NCBI RefSeq assembly: GCF_000760695.4
Contig: NZ_JHEG04000001.1
Location: 6,206,204-6,270,203, forward strand
DNA from: Tolypothrix bouteillei VB521301
GTDB lineage: Bacteria > Cyanobacteriota > Cyanobacteriia > Cyanobacteriales > Nostocaceae
Length of the DNA stretch: 64,000 nucleotides
Reading direction: 5' to 3'
Made by a program: the position numbers and the translations under genes
The notes under the pieces: model-generated
What the model was told of the DNA's origin: nothing
Databases searched by the model: none
Seen by the model: the letters and a program-made list of their open reading frames with translations, nothing else
Shown: piece after piece, positions 18,345 to 27,159 of the stretch
Layout of the letters: each line of letters starts with the position of its first letter
Numbering within the stretch: the first letter of the stretch is position 1

Positions 18345-19376
18345 TTAACGAATTCTCACAAATCCAGCTTTAGCAATTAATTCTTGACCTTGATTTGTCA
18401 GCATGAGATTGGTATAAGCTTCTCCTGCTTGTTGGTCGCTATTACCTTCTTGTTTGATAATTACAAATAATCTTCGGGTAATGGGGTATTGGTCTTTCTG
18501 GAACGCAACTGCATTCAATTGGTTCCGTTGTTTTGGACACTCAGATAGCGGAATGAATGGTTCCTGATAGGGTGGTACAAATGTATCTGAAGATTTTCCT
18601 AGCGGTAGGGGCTTAACTGTACATTGTCCGACAACTTCCGGTGCGGAAGCATAGTAAATACTTCCTCGGTTTCTCGCGACTTCTCGCAAAGCTTGTGTTG
18701 TTGTAGGAATATAGTTTATGTTAGTCCCAAACTGTTCGCCGCCTAAAACGTTTTCACTGAAAAATTCAACGGTTCCCCCTTCTTCTAAACGTCGGGAGTA
18801 AGGCAAAATGGGTAAATCGGGACCTCCTAAGGACTTCCAGTTGGTTATTTTGCCCGTGTAAATATCTTTGATTTGGGCGACAGTTAAACCTGGTACATTC
18901 AGTTCTGGATGCACTGCGATCGCAATCCCATCGAGTGCGACTGGAACTTCTCGCAGTGTAAAGCCCCGTTGGCTTGCTTGTTGGTACTCTTGGTTTTTGA
19001 TGGGGCGTGAGGAATGAGAAAAAGCTAGTTGGTTATCAAGAAGCATTTTTATACCGCTTCCTGAACCCGGTGCCCCTGTGGTAGGGTTAGTGTACCGCAA
19101 TTGAAATTCGGGAAAGACAGTTTGAATTGCTGGATCGACATCTTTTCTGATGGGTGCCCAAGTTGTGCTACCGCCATAACTAAATAATCCCGATGGCACT
19201 TTTGGGACTTGGGAAAAATTTTGATAATTCGATTGTTTGACTTGCCATGTCCCCTTATTACTGAAAGAACTCGCAATGATACCAGAAGTACTCAGCCACC
19301 AATAAACTATACCTAATAATCCCAGTGTAATTATTAGAGTTAGAGCTAAAACTGCGGTTTCATTCTTAGCAGCCAT
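18345..19376 (-). CDS. PstS-like phosphate-binding family protein, membrane-anchored
   Basis: The 343-residue protein has an uncleaved-looking N-terminal helix (about 8-28, LALTLIITLGLLGIVYWWL), then a PBP-like phosphate-binding domain with GLFSYGGSTTWAP, LAFSHSSRPI, DGIAIAVHPELNV and KDIYTGKITNW. These match the ligand-binding loops of PstS-type proteins. No pstC, pstA or pstB gene is adjacent, so it may act as a sensor or with a distant transporter. A broken copy of its C-terminal third lies just downstream. Confidence 0.85.
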   Translation of the reverse strand: MAAKNETAVLALTLIITLGLLGIVYWWLSTSGIIASSFSNKGTWQVKQSNYQNFSQVPKVPSGLFSYGGSTTWAPIRKDVDPAIQTVFPEFQLRYTNPTTGAPGSGSGIKMLLDNQLAFSHSSRPIKNQEYQQASQRGFTLREVPVALDGIAIAVHPELNVPGLTVAQIKDIYTGKITNWKSLGGPDLPILPYSRRLEEGGTVEFFSENVLGGEQFGTNINYIPTTTQALREVARNRGSIYYASAPEVVGQCTVKPLPLGKSSDTFVPPYQEPFIPLSECPKQRNQLNAVAFQKDQYPITRRLFVIIKQEGNSDQQAGEAYTNLMLTNQGQELIAKAGFVRIR

Positions 19377-19523
19377 AAATGCTATTGGTTAGTGGTTAGT
19401 TGTTAGTAGTTGGGAGTTAGTGGTTAGTTGTTATTTAAACTACAAATAAAAGATTGAGATTTCGGATATTAAGTTTTTTTCTTTCAACTCTTAACGACTA
19501 ACCACCAACCACTCATAACAATT
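19377..19523. repeat. Heptamer-type repeat array (GGTTAGT / ACCAACC)
   Basis: The gap contains repeats of GTTAGTG/GTTAGTT near 19386-19434 and their complement (CTAACCACCAACCACT) near 19497-19513, so a transcript could fold back on itself. This type of short repeated array recurs through the window, often just after or before genes. Confidence 0.6.
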
Positions 19524-20909
19524 TTAAAGTAACAGCGATAACAGTTTGTAAATTAAGCGGAATAGTGCAGTGGTGGCGATCGCTACCAAACTACCTGCAA
19601 TGGGTATAACGATTAACTGTTGAAGACTTAACCCAACGTGTAAAATGGGGACAAAATATATAATTGCAAAACTGATAGCTGGAATAATTAATAAATCCCA
19701 TCTTTCAATCCATCTTCTGGTTTGAGCAAATATAAGTATTGTTAGAATGAGCGCTGAACCTCCTAGGGTAACCAAAGGAGATTTTAATAAACTGAATAAA
19801 GCTATAGCAATTAATCCACTTTCAAACCCACTAAATGCTGCACTGCCTAATACCTCTATTACGGAAAATGGTTGTATTGCTTTTGTGTTTGGCGTTTGTA
19901 AAGAACCTGGCGATCCTTGACGGGGACTGATGCTTGTGGGGGGTATACCTTTAGTAGGTCTATCCAGAGCTTGTAAAACTTCCTGTGCGGACTGATAGCG
20001 CTGACTGGCTGCAGCCTGGAGCATTTTATCAAGAATCTTCGCCAGGTGAGGACTCACAGTTACGCGTTCGCGCCATTTCCACTGGTTGCTATAGGCATCA
20101 AATAACCGAGTCACGTCTTGTTCGCCTGTTAACAGTATCACACAGGTGACAGCTAATGCGTATAAATCTGTAGATGGAAAGATTTGACCGCCTGACATTT
20201 GCTCTGGTGGTGCAAATCCCATAGAATAAATGCCAGTTGAAGGGGTATTGGTACCAATAGGAGAGTTGGCAATTTGTTTGACTGCGCCAAAATCTAGCAA
20301 GTAGAGTTTTCCGTTGCGATGGCGCATGATGTTGGAGGGTTTAATGTCTCTGTGGATAATGTTTGCGTCATGGACGAACTTCAGAACTTTAAGAATTTCT
20401 CGCAGGATTTCTAAGACCTCTTGTTCTGAAAATCGACCTTTTTGAATTAATTCTTCCTCTAAATTGTGTCCGTCTATATACTCTTGTACTAAGTAAAAAA
20501 ATTGTTCTTGCTGTCCGGCTTGCAAACTGGAAGCTAGGAGGGGGAAAAATGCAAATAAGTCGGGTATTTGCTCGTGTTGATTGCCTATCTGCTCTAAAAC
20601 TTCTGCTTCTCTTTCAAATAAATCTTGTGCTAATTGCAGTTGGGTTGGGGAGAGATTTCCTGCTGGTTGAAATTGCTTAACTACACATTGTCGCATTCCT
20701 GGGGTATAGCGATCGCGTGCTAAGAATGCTGCTCCGAATCCCCCTCGACCTAACAGTTTTACTGGCAAATAACGTCCCACCAAAATTAGAGGCATTCCGC
20801 AGGTGATGCAATATTTTTGCTGCGCTGTTCTGAGGATTGCGCTATCATCTAAATCTGGAAAATAGTTCTGCGGACGAGGGCAGTGCGGACGGGTACAGTA
20901 AATTTCCAT
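19524..20909 (-). CDS. Serine/threonine protein kinase with N-terminal Cys4 site and C-terminal membrane helices
   Basis: The 461-residue kinase starts with a likely zinc site (Cys5, Cys10, Cys34, Cys37). The catalytic domain is complete: glycine loop GRGGFGAA (54-61), Lys78 in VVKQF, Glu101 in the C helix, catalytic Asp188 in IIHRDIKPSNIM and Asp206 in LLDFGAV. After a Pro/Ser-rich linker (about 315-345), three or four hydrophobic helices anchor it in a membrane. This layout is common among cyanobacterial Hanks-type kinases. Targets are unknown. Confidence 0.9.
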   Translation of the reverse strand: MEIYCTRPHCPRPQNYFPDLDDSAILRTAQQKYCITCGMPLILVGRYLPVKLLGRGGFGAAFLARDRYTPGMRQCVVKQFQPAGNLSPTQLQLAQDLFEREAEVLEQIGNQHEQIPDLFAFFPLLASSLQAGQQEQFFYLVQEYIDGHNLEEELIQKGRFSEQEVLEILREILKVLKFVHDANIIHRDIKPSNIMRHRNGKLYLLDFGAVKQIANSPIGTNTPSTGIYSMGFAPPEQMSGGQIFPSTDLYALAVTCVILLTGEQDVTRLFDAYSNQWKWRERVTVSPHLAKILDKMLQAAASQRYQSAQEVLQALDRPTKGIPPTSISPRQGSPGSLQTPNTKAIQPFSVIEVLGSAAFSGFESGLIAIALFSLLKSPLVTLGGSALILTILIFAQTRRWIERWDLLIIPAISFAIIYFVPILHVGLSLQQLIVIPIAGSLVAIATTALFRLIYKLLSLLL

Positions 20910-21061
20910 GATTTGTTTAATCGCTTCTCAAAAATTCGTAATTCGTAATATGCGCTTCGCAAAGGTAATTCGTAATTATTACCCCACCGATATCTCGGTT
21001 GGATTAAATAAACAAGAACCGCATTTTTTGGCTTTTTCATAACTGAGTTATGGTGTTTTTT

Positions 21062-21126
21062 CTAAATAGTAATTCGTTCGTAATTAATCATTAATTACGA
21101 ATTACGAATTACGAATTACGAATTAT
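21062..21126. repeat. TTACGAA heptamer array
   Basis: Four or more units of ATTACGA occur in direct repeat at about 21090-21126, with an inverted unit upstream (AATTCGTTCGTAATTAAT). Further diverged units lie at about 20933-20975. It sits in the gap between rbcR and the kinase gene. Confidence 0.75.
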
Positions 21127-21137
21127 GTAACTACATC

Positions 21138-22148
21138 TCAATCATCTTCAAGACCATTATTTCCTCCATCTAATACACTGACTGCCATGGCTTTCGGTAC
21201 AGATTTTAACAACTCTAGATTCCAACCTGGGGTAGCAAACTGAGGCAGAATTTCCCGACTAAAGGCTTCTGCTGCTTTGGATCTGTAGCGATTGGGATTA
21301 AAAATTAGCCTCAGCATCCGTTTGACGATGACCCCTTCGATAGGCGCACAGTGCAGCAGCCCCATTTGTAACTCTTTAGCAATTGCTGAAGTTGAGACAA
21401 AAGCTGCTCCCAAACCAGATTGGACGGCATTTTTAATAGCTTCTATGGAATTAAGTTCCATTTCAACTTTAAAACGGCGCGTATCAATATCGGAGCGTGC
21501 TAGGACTTGGTCAATGACCTTGCGAATGGTAGATTGAGAATCCAAAGCTATGAATTGCAGTTTATATAGGTCTTCTCTATGGATTGTTTCTACTTTGGAA
21601 AAAGGATGGGAGACAGGTACAATCAGCGCCAGCTCGTCTTCAGCATATGGAACGATTTCCAAAGATTCTACAAGTTCGGCAGGAATTTCACCACCAATAA
21701 TGGCTAAATCAACTTGTCCGTTTGCTACACTCCAGGCAGTTCTGCGGGTGGAATGGACGTGCAATTGTACCGCTACATCCGGATATTTTTGTCGGAACAT
21801 CCCAATCATCCGGGGTAAAAGATAAGTACCCGTAGTTTGAGAGGCTCCCACAATGAGAGTACCGCCTTGCAGATTTTGTAAATCTTCTATAGCGCGACAA
21901 GTTTCCTGACACAAGCTGAGAATTTTTTCCCCGTAGCTTAGAAGTAAATGTCCGGCTTCGGTTAATTGAGCACGACGTCCTCCACGGTCAAATAACGGAA
22001 CATCCAGCTGCCGTTCTAAGTTTTGCACTTGCAAACTCACGGCGGGTTGAGAAACGTAAAGGCTGTCAGCGGCGCGCTTGAAGCTCCCTTCTGCAGCGAT
22101 CGCTTTCAGAATACGTAGTTGGTCTAATGTGAAAGGAAGGTCAGACAT
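21138..22148 (-). CDS. rbcR: LysR-family regulator RbcR (Ycf30)
   Basis: The 336-residue protein has an N-terminal winged helix-turn-helix (about 6-65, [20 protein letters not shown] and [17 protein letters not shown]) and a LysR effector domain. From memory it matches RbcR/Ycf30, the activator of Rubisco and carbon-fixation genes in cyanobacteria and red-lineage plastids. The acidic tail GGNNGLEDD is extra. It is divergent from an NnrU-family gene and next to ndhF1, ndhD1 and a thioredoxin, which fits a carbon and redox context. Confidence 0.85.
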   Translation of the reverse strand: MSDLPFTLDQLRILKAIAAEGSFKRAADSLYVSQPAVSLQVQNLERQLDVPLFDRGGRRAQLTEAGHLLLSYGEKILSLCQETCRAIEDLQNLQGGTLIVGASQTTGTYLLPRMIGMFRQKYPDVAVQLHVHSTRRTAWSVANGQVDLAIIGGEIPAELVESLEIVPYAEDELALIVPVSHPFSKVETIHREDLYKLQFIALDSQSTIRKVIDQVLARSDIDTRRFKVEMELNSIEAIKNAVQSGLGAAFVSTSAIAKELQMGLLHCAPIEGVIVKRMLRLIFNPNRYRSKAAEAFSREILPQFATPGWNLELLKSVPKAMAVSVLDGGNNGLEDD

Positions 22149-22486
22149 AAGGCTAAACCCACGAACAAGAAAGGAGCAGCAATCTTTTACAAACCAGCGT
22201 AATGAGCCTTCACAGTTGGGTAAGATTAAGAATGCATCTTAATACGTAGAGGCTGTTTCGATAAAGACAGTAGCATATCATCTTGACTAAAGTCTCCTTT
22301 TCTACTCTCCAAATGCTTTGAAATGGATGGTGATACGCTCGTGCAGTGCTACTGAAGATAGGGGGCTGGTATAAATTCAGCAAACACGCGACCTTGGGGT
22401 AAAATCCGCTGGGGGAGATTTTTTACATAGTTTGTGGTATTCGTTGTACTAAATTTGGTTTTCTTTAACTTACTTCATTTGTGTAT
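22149..22486. promoter_or_regulatory. Divergent rbcR / NnrU-gene promoter region
   Basis: The 338-base gap must contain promoters for both genes. LysR proteins usually bind their own upstream region; candidate A/T dyads exist (for example ATTAAGAATGCATCTTAAT at 22226-22244) but no site can be assigned. No other gene is seen. Confidence 0.45.
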
Positions 22487-23203
22487 ATGATGTTGCCGGG
22501 TTGGTTAACCCTTAGTCATTTTGTCATGCTTGGGCTACTCTTGGGTTTTGCGATTGTCCACAGTGGAGGAGCTGCCTTGCGTCCTTGGGCAGAAAAATAC
22601 ATCGGATGTAGGCTTTATCGCATTCTTTTTGCGCTAGCTAGCCTGCCATTAGCTGCGATCCTCATCGTTTACTTTTTTAACCACCGCTATGATGGTATAG
22701 AGCTTTGGAACTTCCAAGGCGTATCGGGCATAGCGCAATTGGTATGGGTGCTGTCGGCAATTTCGTTTTTCTTTTTATATCCTGCTACATTCAATCTACT
22801 AGAAATCGCTGCTATCCAAAAGCCCCAAGTTCATCTCTACGAGACTGGTATCATCCGCATCACTCGCCATCCGCAAATGGTGGGACAAGTTATTTGGTGT
22901 ATCGCTCATACTCTTTGGCTCGGTACTAGTTTTACTCTTGTCACTTCGTTAGGGTTAGTGTTACACCATTTATTTGGGGTTTGGCATGGCGATCGCCGTT
23001 TGAGCGATCGTTATGGTGAAGCTTTTGAAAAAGTTAAACAGCGTACATCAATCTTTCCCTTAGCAGCTGTTATTGACAAACGTCAATCTCTCGTATGGCA
23101 GGAATTTTTGCGTCCGTCGTATGTGGGAATCATTATTTTCGTGCTGCTACTTTGGTGGTCGCATCCCTTGTTAATTGAAGCAACAGGCAAAATAAGGTTA
23201 TGA
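22487..23203 (+). CDS. NnrU-family integral membrane protein
   Basis: The product is about 238 residues with six or so membrane helices, beginning MMLPGWLTLSHFVMLG. Conserved polar residues include FAIVHSGGAALRPW, the HRYDG loop, RITRHPQMVGQ and HRLFGVWHG-like HHLFGVWHG. This is the NnrU family, related to plant 15-cis-zeta-carotene isomerase (Z-ISO), where the histidines bind heme. Whether this copy isomerises carotenoids is inference. A GTG at 22481 is an alternative start two codons earlier. Confidence 0.8.
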   Translation: MMLPGWLTLSHFVMLGLLLGFAIVHSGGAALRPWAEKYIGCRLYRILFALASLPLAAILIVYFFNHRYDGIELWNFQGVSGIAQLVWVLSAISFFFLYPATFNLLEIAAIQKPQVHLYETGIIRITRHPQMVGQVIWCIAHTLWLGTSFTLVTSLGLVLHHLFGVWHGDRRLSDRYGEAFEKVKQRTSIFPLAAVIDKRQSLVWQEFLRPSYVGIIIFVLLLWWSHPLLIEATGKIRL

Positions 23204-23945
23204 TTCTAACACAAACTTAAATTTCTACAGCAGTTAATTTGACACTTCTTCCACAAAATCATATTCAACTGCTACCAAATCAATGTAGGATGAAATGAGA
23301 CCAGTACCTTTGTGAGGGTTTTCCTCTGTAGGAAACTGGCAAGCCCGATGGGCGAATTAGCTGTCAGTAGGGGGCGCTTAGTTTTGAAATTTTAAATTTA
23401 GCAGTTGTTAAACAATTACTAAATGGGGAAAAGACTTGATAAACAGCCATTTTCTCTTCTATAATCAGTAGATACTGGTTAAAATGGAAAAAAATAAGCC
23501 AAAAAAATAAACCAAAGTAGACAAGTACTTGAGAGATCTCAATTAAGTGTCAGGAACTCCAAAAGTTTAGCTCGTTCTCAAGCTATCTGTTTCTAGAGAA
23601 TATCGTGTTCTAGACTTGGCTAGTTCAAGCTCCGAAAAACTCGATCGGACTACCACATCAAGGATTTTTTCTTCGTTGTTATGGTACGTTAAGTCATAGA
23701 ATTAGAGTCCCTGTCCAAAGATACTTGCTAATTTGAGTACAAAAAAACTTGGCAAGCAAACGGCTAAGTAAATATTTTAGATGGCAGCGGGCAGTGTGAG
23801 CCGGTTAAAATTTTCTGGCATTTTACTGGTTGTTCTCTAGTGACACAAATTGTATCTGTGCTGAATTTATTGCATGGTCGTGACACTACTGCTCCTCCTG
23901 CTGACAGCTTAGTTGATAACAAAAGTGTTTACTTCTAGAGGCATC
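23204..23945. other. Long intergenic region upstream of the thioredoxin gene
   Basis: About 740 bases hold no convincing complete gene. Two parts stand out: a compact set of predicted stems at 23301-23353 (listed separately), and a protein-like frame of about 56 codons ending TAG at 23937-23939 (GSGQCEPVKIFWHFTG, then LVTQIVSVLNLLHGRDTTA). That frame has no ATG and follows a stop, so it may be a gene remnant or chance. Confidence 0.5.
23301..23353 (+). ncRNA. Candidate structured RNA
   Basis: Read on the plus strand the segment can form an outer stem CCAGT/ACTGG (23301-23305 with 23335-23339). This encloses a short stem around TTTGTG and a stem TTCCT-ctgt-AGGAA. A hairpin GCCC-gat-GGGC follows at 23343-23353. 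A junction of this kind suggests an RNA or leader element, but I cannot match it to a known family, the strand is a guess and no promoter is proven. Confidence 0.25.
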
Positions 23946-24332
23946 ATGGTGTTGTCGGTAAGTGAGCGGACATTTACTCAAGAAGTTTTAGAATCTCCAA
24001 TTCCTGTTTTAGTCAATTTTGAAGCACCTTGGTGTGGTTTGTGTAAAATTATTCAGCCGTTACTGTTGCAGTTTAAATCGCAATGCGGAGACCAAATTAA
24101 ATTGGTTGGCATCAATGCTGATGATAACTTCAAACTAGCGACTACTTATCGACTCAAATCACTACCAACTCTACTTTTAATAGAAAACGGTACAGTCAGG
24201 CAGCGTTTAGAAGGTTTTCGCGGGCGAGAAGATTTGCTTCAAGCCTTAGAAGAAATCAAAATCTGCTACGTCAATCGACCCAAAAGCTACCAAAAATCAA
24301 AAGTAGCTGATTTAAATTATAGGTCAGCGTAG
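23946..24332 (+). CDS. Thioredoxin-family protein
   Basis: From the ATG at 23946 (MVLSVSERTFTQEVL) the product is 128 residues. It has the active site WCGLC (Cys30, Cys33; classical thioredoxin has WCGPC) and the cis-proline loop SLPTLLL. The tail after residue ~100 is longer and basic. The fold is a reducing thioredoxin; Leu in place of Pro should change the redox potential. The frame opens 11 codons earlier but those residues look like leader. Position before ndhF1 hints at redox tuning of photosynthetic metabolism, which is inference. Confidence 0.85.
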   Translation: MVLSVSERTFTQEVLESPIPVLVNFEAPWCGLCKIIQPLLLQFKSQCGDQIKLVGINADDNFKLATTYRLKSLPTLLLIENGTVRQRLEGFRGREDLLQALEEIKICYVNRPKSYQKSKVADLNYRSA

Positions 24333-24339
24333 CTAGTTG

Positions 24340-24460
24340 GTTGGTTGGTCGTTAGTTGTTAGTTGTTAGTTGTTAAAAAAGCTACTAACTACTAACAACT
24401 AATTCATGAGTAAAAAAACATACTAACCACTAACCACCAACCACTAACCGCTAACCAAAA
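24340..24460. repeat. GTTAGTT / AACTAAC heptamer arrays, inverted
   Basis: A direct array of GTTAGTTGTTAGTTG units (24350-24375) is followed by complementary arrays (ACTAACTACTAACAACTAA and AACCACTAACCACCAACC). The two halves could pair into a long imperfect hairpin downstream of the thioredoxin gene. Confidence 0.7.
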
Positions 24461-24478
24461 TATAAAACCAAGCTTAAT

Positions 24479-24513
24479 TACCCCACCCAATTACTGTCGG
24501 GTGGGGTATTTTA
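24479..24513 (+). terminator. Rho-independent terminator after the thioredoxin gene
   Basis: The stem TACCCCACCC/GGGTGGGGTA has a loop of ten bases and is followed by TTTTA. It lies between the thioredoxin and ndhF1 genes and should separate their transcripts. Confidence 0.75.
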
Positions 24514-24698
24514 TCAAAGAGGGTGTGTGTCACAATTATTAACAGTTCCGACAAATTAATCAACAAAAGGACGAAGTATGAAGTATGAAGGATGAAGGGT
24601 GAAGAATAGACATAGCGAGCTCAGCCTCAATCGTTGATACTTTATCCTTTACACTTCACACTTCTTTAAGTCAAGAATTCTAAAAGTAGGCGTCAGTG

Positions 24699-26807
24699 AT
24701 GGAAGTAATCTATCAGTATGCATGGCTGATTCCAGTATTGCCACTTCTTGGGGCAATGCTGGTCGGTCTGGGGTTACTCTCGTTGAATCAGGTAACTAAC
24801 AGCTTGCGAAAGTTAAATGCGTCACTCATCATATCCTTAATGGGAGCCGCGATGGGTCTTTCGTTTGCTTTGTTATGGAGTCAAATTCAAGGACACCCCT
24901 CTTACACCCGTACCTTAGAATGGGCTGCAGCAGGTAATTTTCACCTGACCATGGGTTATACTATTGACCATCTGGCAGCCCTGATGCTAGTTATTGTGAC
25001 CACTGTAGCCTTCTTGGTTATGGTTTATACAGATGGTTACATGGCCCACGATCCTGGATATGTCCGGTTTTACGCCTATCTCAGCTTGTTTGGTTCCTCA
25101 ATGTTGGGTTTGGTAGTCAGCCCCAACTTAGTACAGGTTTATATCTTCTGGGAACTCGTTGGGATGTGTTCCTACCTATTGGTCGGTTTTTGGTACGATC
25201 GCAAAGCAGCAGCAGATGCGTGTCAGAAAGCGTTTGTGACCAACCGCGTAGGAGACTTTGGATTGCTGCTAGGCATTCTAGGGCTGTTCTGGGCAACGGG
25301 AAGCTTTGATTTTGATGTGATGGGCATTCGTCTTGGAGAACTCGTTCAGAACGGTTCTTTAAGCAATTTGCTTGCCATATTGTTTGCGATTTTAGTTTTC
25401 CTAGGCCCGGTTGCTAAATCTGCCCAATTCCCGCTTCACGTGTGGTTACCAGATGCGATGGAAGGTCCAACTCCCATCTCAGCCCTGATCCATGCAGCAA
25501 CAATGGTGGCAGCAGGCGTTTTCCTAGTTGCCCGGATGTACCCAGTTTTTGAACACGTTCCTGCGGCAATGAATGTCATTGCCTACACCGGAGCATTCAC
25601 AGCATTTTTGGGTGCGACAATTGCGATTACTCAAAACGACATCAAAAAAGGTCTGGCATATTCCACAATCTCCCAATTAGGTTACATGGTAATGGCAATG
25701 GGAGTAGGTGCATACACCGCAGGGCTGTTTCACCTCATGACCCACGCCTACTTCAAGGCGATGCTGTTCCTTGGTTCCGGTTCCGTCATTCACGGTATGG
25801 AAGGAGTCGTCGGACACGATCCGGCTTTAGCACAAGATGTCCGGTTGATGGGTGGGCTGCGGAAGTATATGCCAGTTACGGCAATCACCTTTTTAATTGG
25901 TTGCTTGGCAATTGCCGGTGTTCCGCCCTTTGCTGGTTTCTGGTCAAAAGACGAAATCCTTGGGGCAGCCTTTAACGCGAATCCGCTTCTGTGGTTTGTG
26001 GGATGGCTGACTGCGGGAATCACCGCTTTTTATATGTTCCGGATGTACCTAACCACTTTTGAAGGAAAATTCCGGGGCAATCAAACTGATAAGTGGGAAA
26101 AACTCAAGTCCCCAATCGGGATGGCACTCGTGGCTGGGTTCGATACAAAACGTGCTTTTGGTCCCGGTGCAATGACAACAGGAGAACTCGAAGATTCTTC
26201 CAAACACCAGCACGATAACCACGGACACGACGCACACGGTCACGGACACAGCGAATATCCCCATGAATCACCGTGGACAATGACCCTGCCATTAGTTGTT
26301 TTGGCATTTCCTTCCATGCTCATTGGTTTGCTAGGGACTCCTTTTGCCAATTACTTTGAGGAGTTCATCTACTCTCCCAATGAAACATTAGAGGAAGTAG
26401 TAGAAAAAGCAGCTTCGTTCAACCCAACGGAGTTCTACATTATGGCAGGAAGTTCAGTAGGAATTTCCTTGATTGGAATTACTCTGGCTCTCCTAACATA
26501 TTCCTGGGCTAAAATCAACCCCGTAGAGATAGCAGCAAAAGTAAAACCACTTTACGAGCTATCCCTCAACAAGTGGTACTTTGACGACATCTACCACCGC
26601 GTATTTGTCCTTGGTTTGCGCCGTCTGGCGAGACAAGTTATGGAAGTTGACTTCCGTGTAGTTGACGGTGCGGTAAACCTCACTGGATTTTTCACCCTCG
26701 TGAGTGGTGAAGGTCTAAAGTACTTAGAAAATGGTCGCGCTCAATTTTACGCCTTAATCGTTTTTGGGGCTGTGTTGGGCTTAGTGATTGTTTTTGGTGT
26801 CACTTAA
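24699..26807 (+). CDS. ndhF1: NDH-1 subunit NdhF1 (NuoL-like proton-pumping subunit)
   Basis: The product is about 702 residues with some 16 membrane helices. It has the antiporter-like core: GYMAHDPGYVRFYAYLSLF, WELVGMCSYLLVGFW, the charged NRVGDFG segment, HVWLPDAMEGPTPISALIHA and AYSTISQLGYM. This is the NuoL family subunit of thylakoid NDH-1 (photosynthetic complex I), used for cyclic electron flow and respiration. The HAATMVAAGVFL form identifies the F1 type rather than the CO2-uptake F3/F4 type. A His-rich loop (KHQHDNHGHDAHGHGHSEY, about 505-525) is notable. GTG at 24696 overlaps the ATG start. ndhD1 follows after a 352-base gap. Confidence 0.95.
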   Translation: MEVIYQYAWLIPVLPLLGAMLVGLGLLSLNQVTNSLRKLNASLIISLMGAAMGLSFALLWSQIQGHPSYTRTLEWAAAGNFHLTMGYTIDHLAALMLVIVTTVAFLVMVYTDGYMAHDPGYVRFYAYLSLFGSSMLGLVVSPNLVQVYIFWELVGMCSYLLVGFWYDRKAAADACQKAFVTNRVGDFGLLLGILGLFWATGSFDFDVMGIRLGELVQNGSLSNLLAILFAILVFLGPVAKSAQFPLHVWLPDAMEGPTPISALIHAATMVAAGVFLVARMYPVFEHVPAAMNVIAYTGAFTAFLGATIAITQNDIKKGLAYSTISQLGYMVMAMGVGAYTAGLFHLMTHAYFKAMLFLGSGSVIHGMEGVVGHDPALAQDVRLMGGLRKYMPVTAITFLIGCLAIAGVPPFAGFWSKDEILGAAFNANPLLWFVGWLTAGITAFYMFRMYLTTFEGKFRGNQTDKWEKLKSPIGMALVAGFDTKRAFGPGAMTTGELEDSSKHQHDNHGHDAHGHGHSEYPHESPWTMTLPLVVLAFPSMLIGLLGTPFANYFEEFIYSPNETLEEVVEKAASFNPTEFYIMAGSSVGISLIGITLALLTYSWAKINPVEIAAKVKPLYELSLNKWYFDDIYHRVFVLGLRRLARQVMEVDFRVVDGAVNLTGFFTLVSGEGLKYLENGRAQFYALIVFGAVLGLVIVFGVT

Positions 26808-27159
26808 AAATCTTTCAGTAAGTTTAGGGATTTCCCAGAAGTCTTTTGGGTGTTCGTGGCATAACCACACCCCCTCATCCTCGTTCCCAGGCTCCGCCTG
26901 GGAATGTGTATTTTGTAGGCTCAGCCTCGATTTCGTGGCACGAGGCGAAGCTTCCCGATCTGCATTCACAGGTTCTATCTGGGAACGAGAAAACGAGGAA
27001 ATGTAAATTTATGTAAAGCCCTTAGCAATAGCAAATAACATTCTCACGTACTGATTTTATTAAATCAACCTAAGAATGAAGCGCAAAACCCGCAAAAACT
27101 GTTAGTAAATAGCTAGTAGTTGATAGCCGAACCTTATTGTTGCTGACTGACGACTTGTG
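26808..27159. repeat. ndhF1-ndhD1 intergenic region with palindromic repeat family A
   Basis: The gap holds a copy of TCGTTCCCAGGCTCCGCCTG at 26882, followed by AGGCTCAGCCTCG and, at about 26970-26998, an inverted remnant (GGTTCTATCTGGGAACGAGA). This suggests a composite element of about 120 bases. The element separates two genes of one complex; whether they are cotranscribed cannot be seen. Confidence 0.65.

Noticed and set aside
26049..26307. Minus-strand frames inside ndhF1
   Set aside because: They are shadows of the His-rich loop in the opposite strand of a clearly coding gene.
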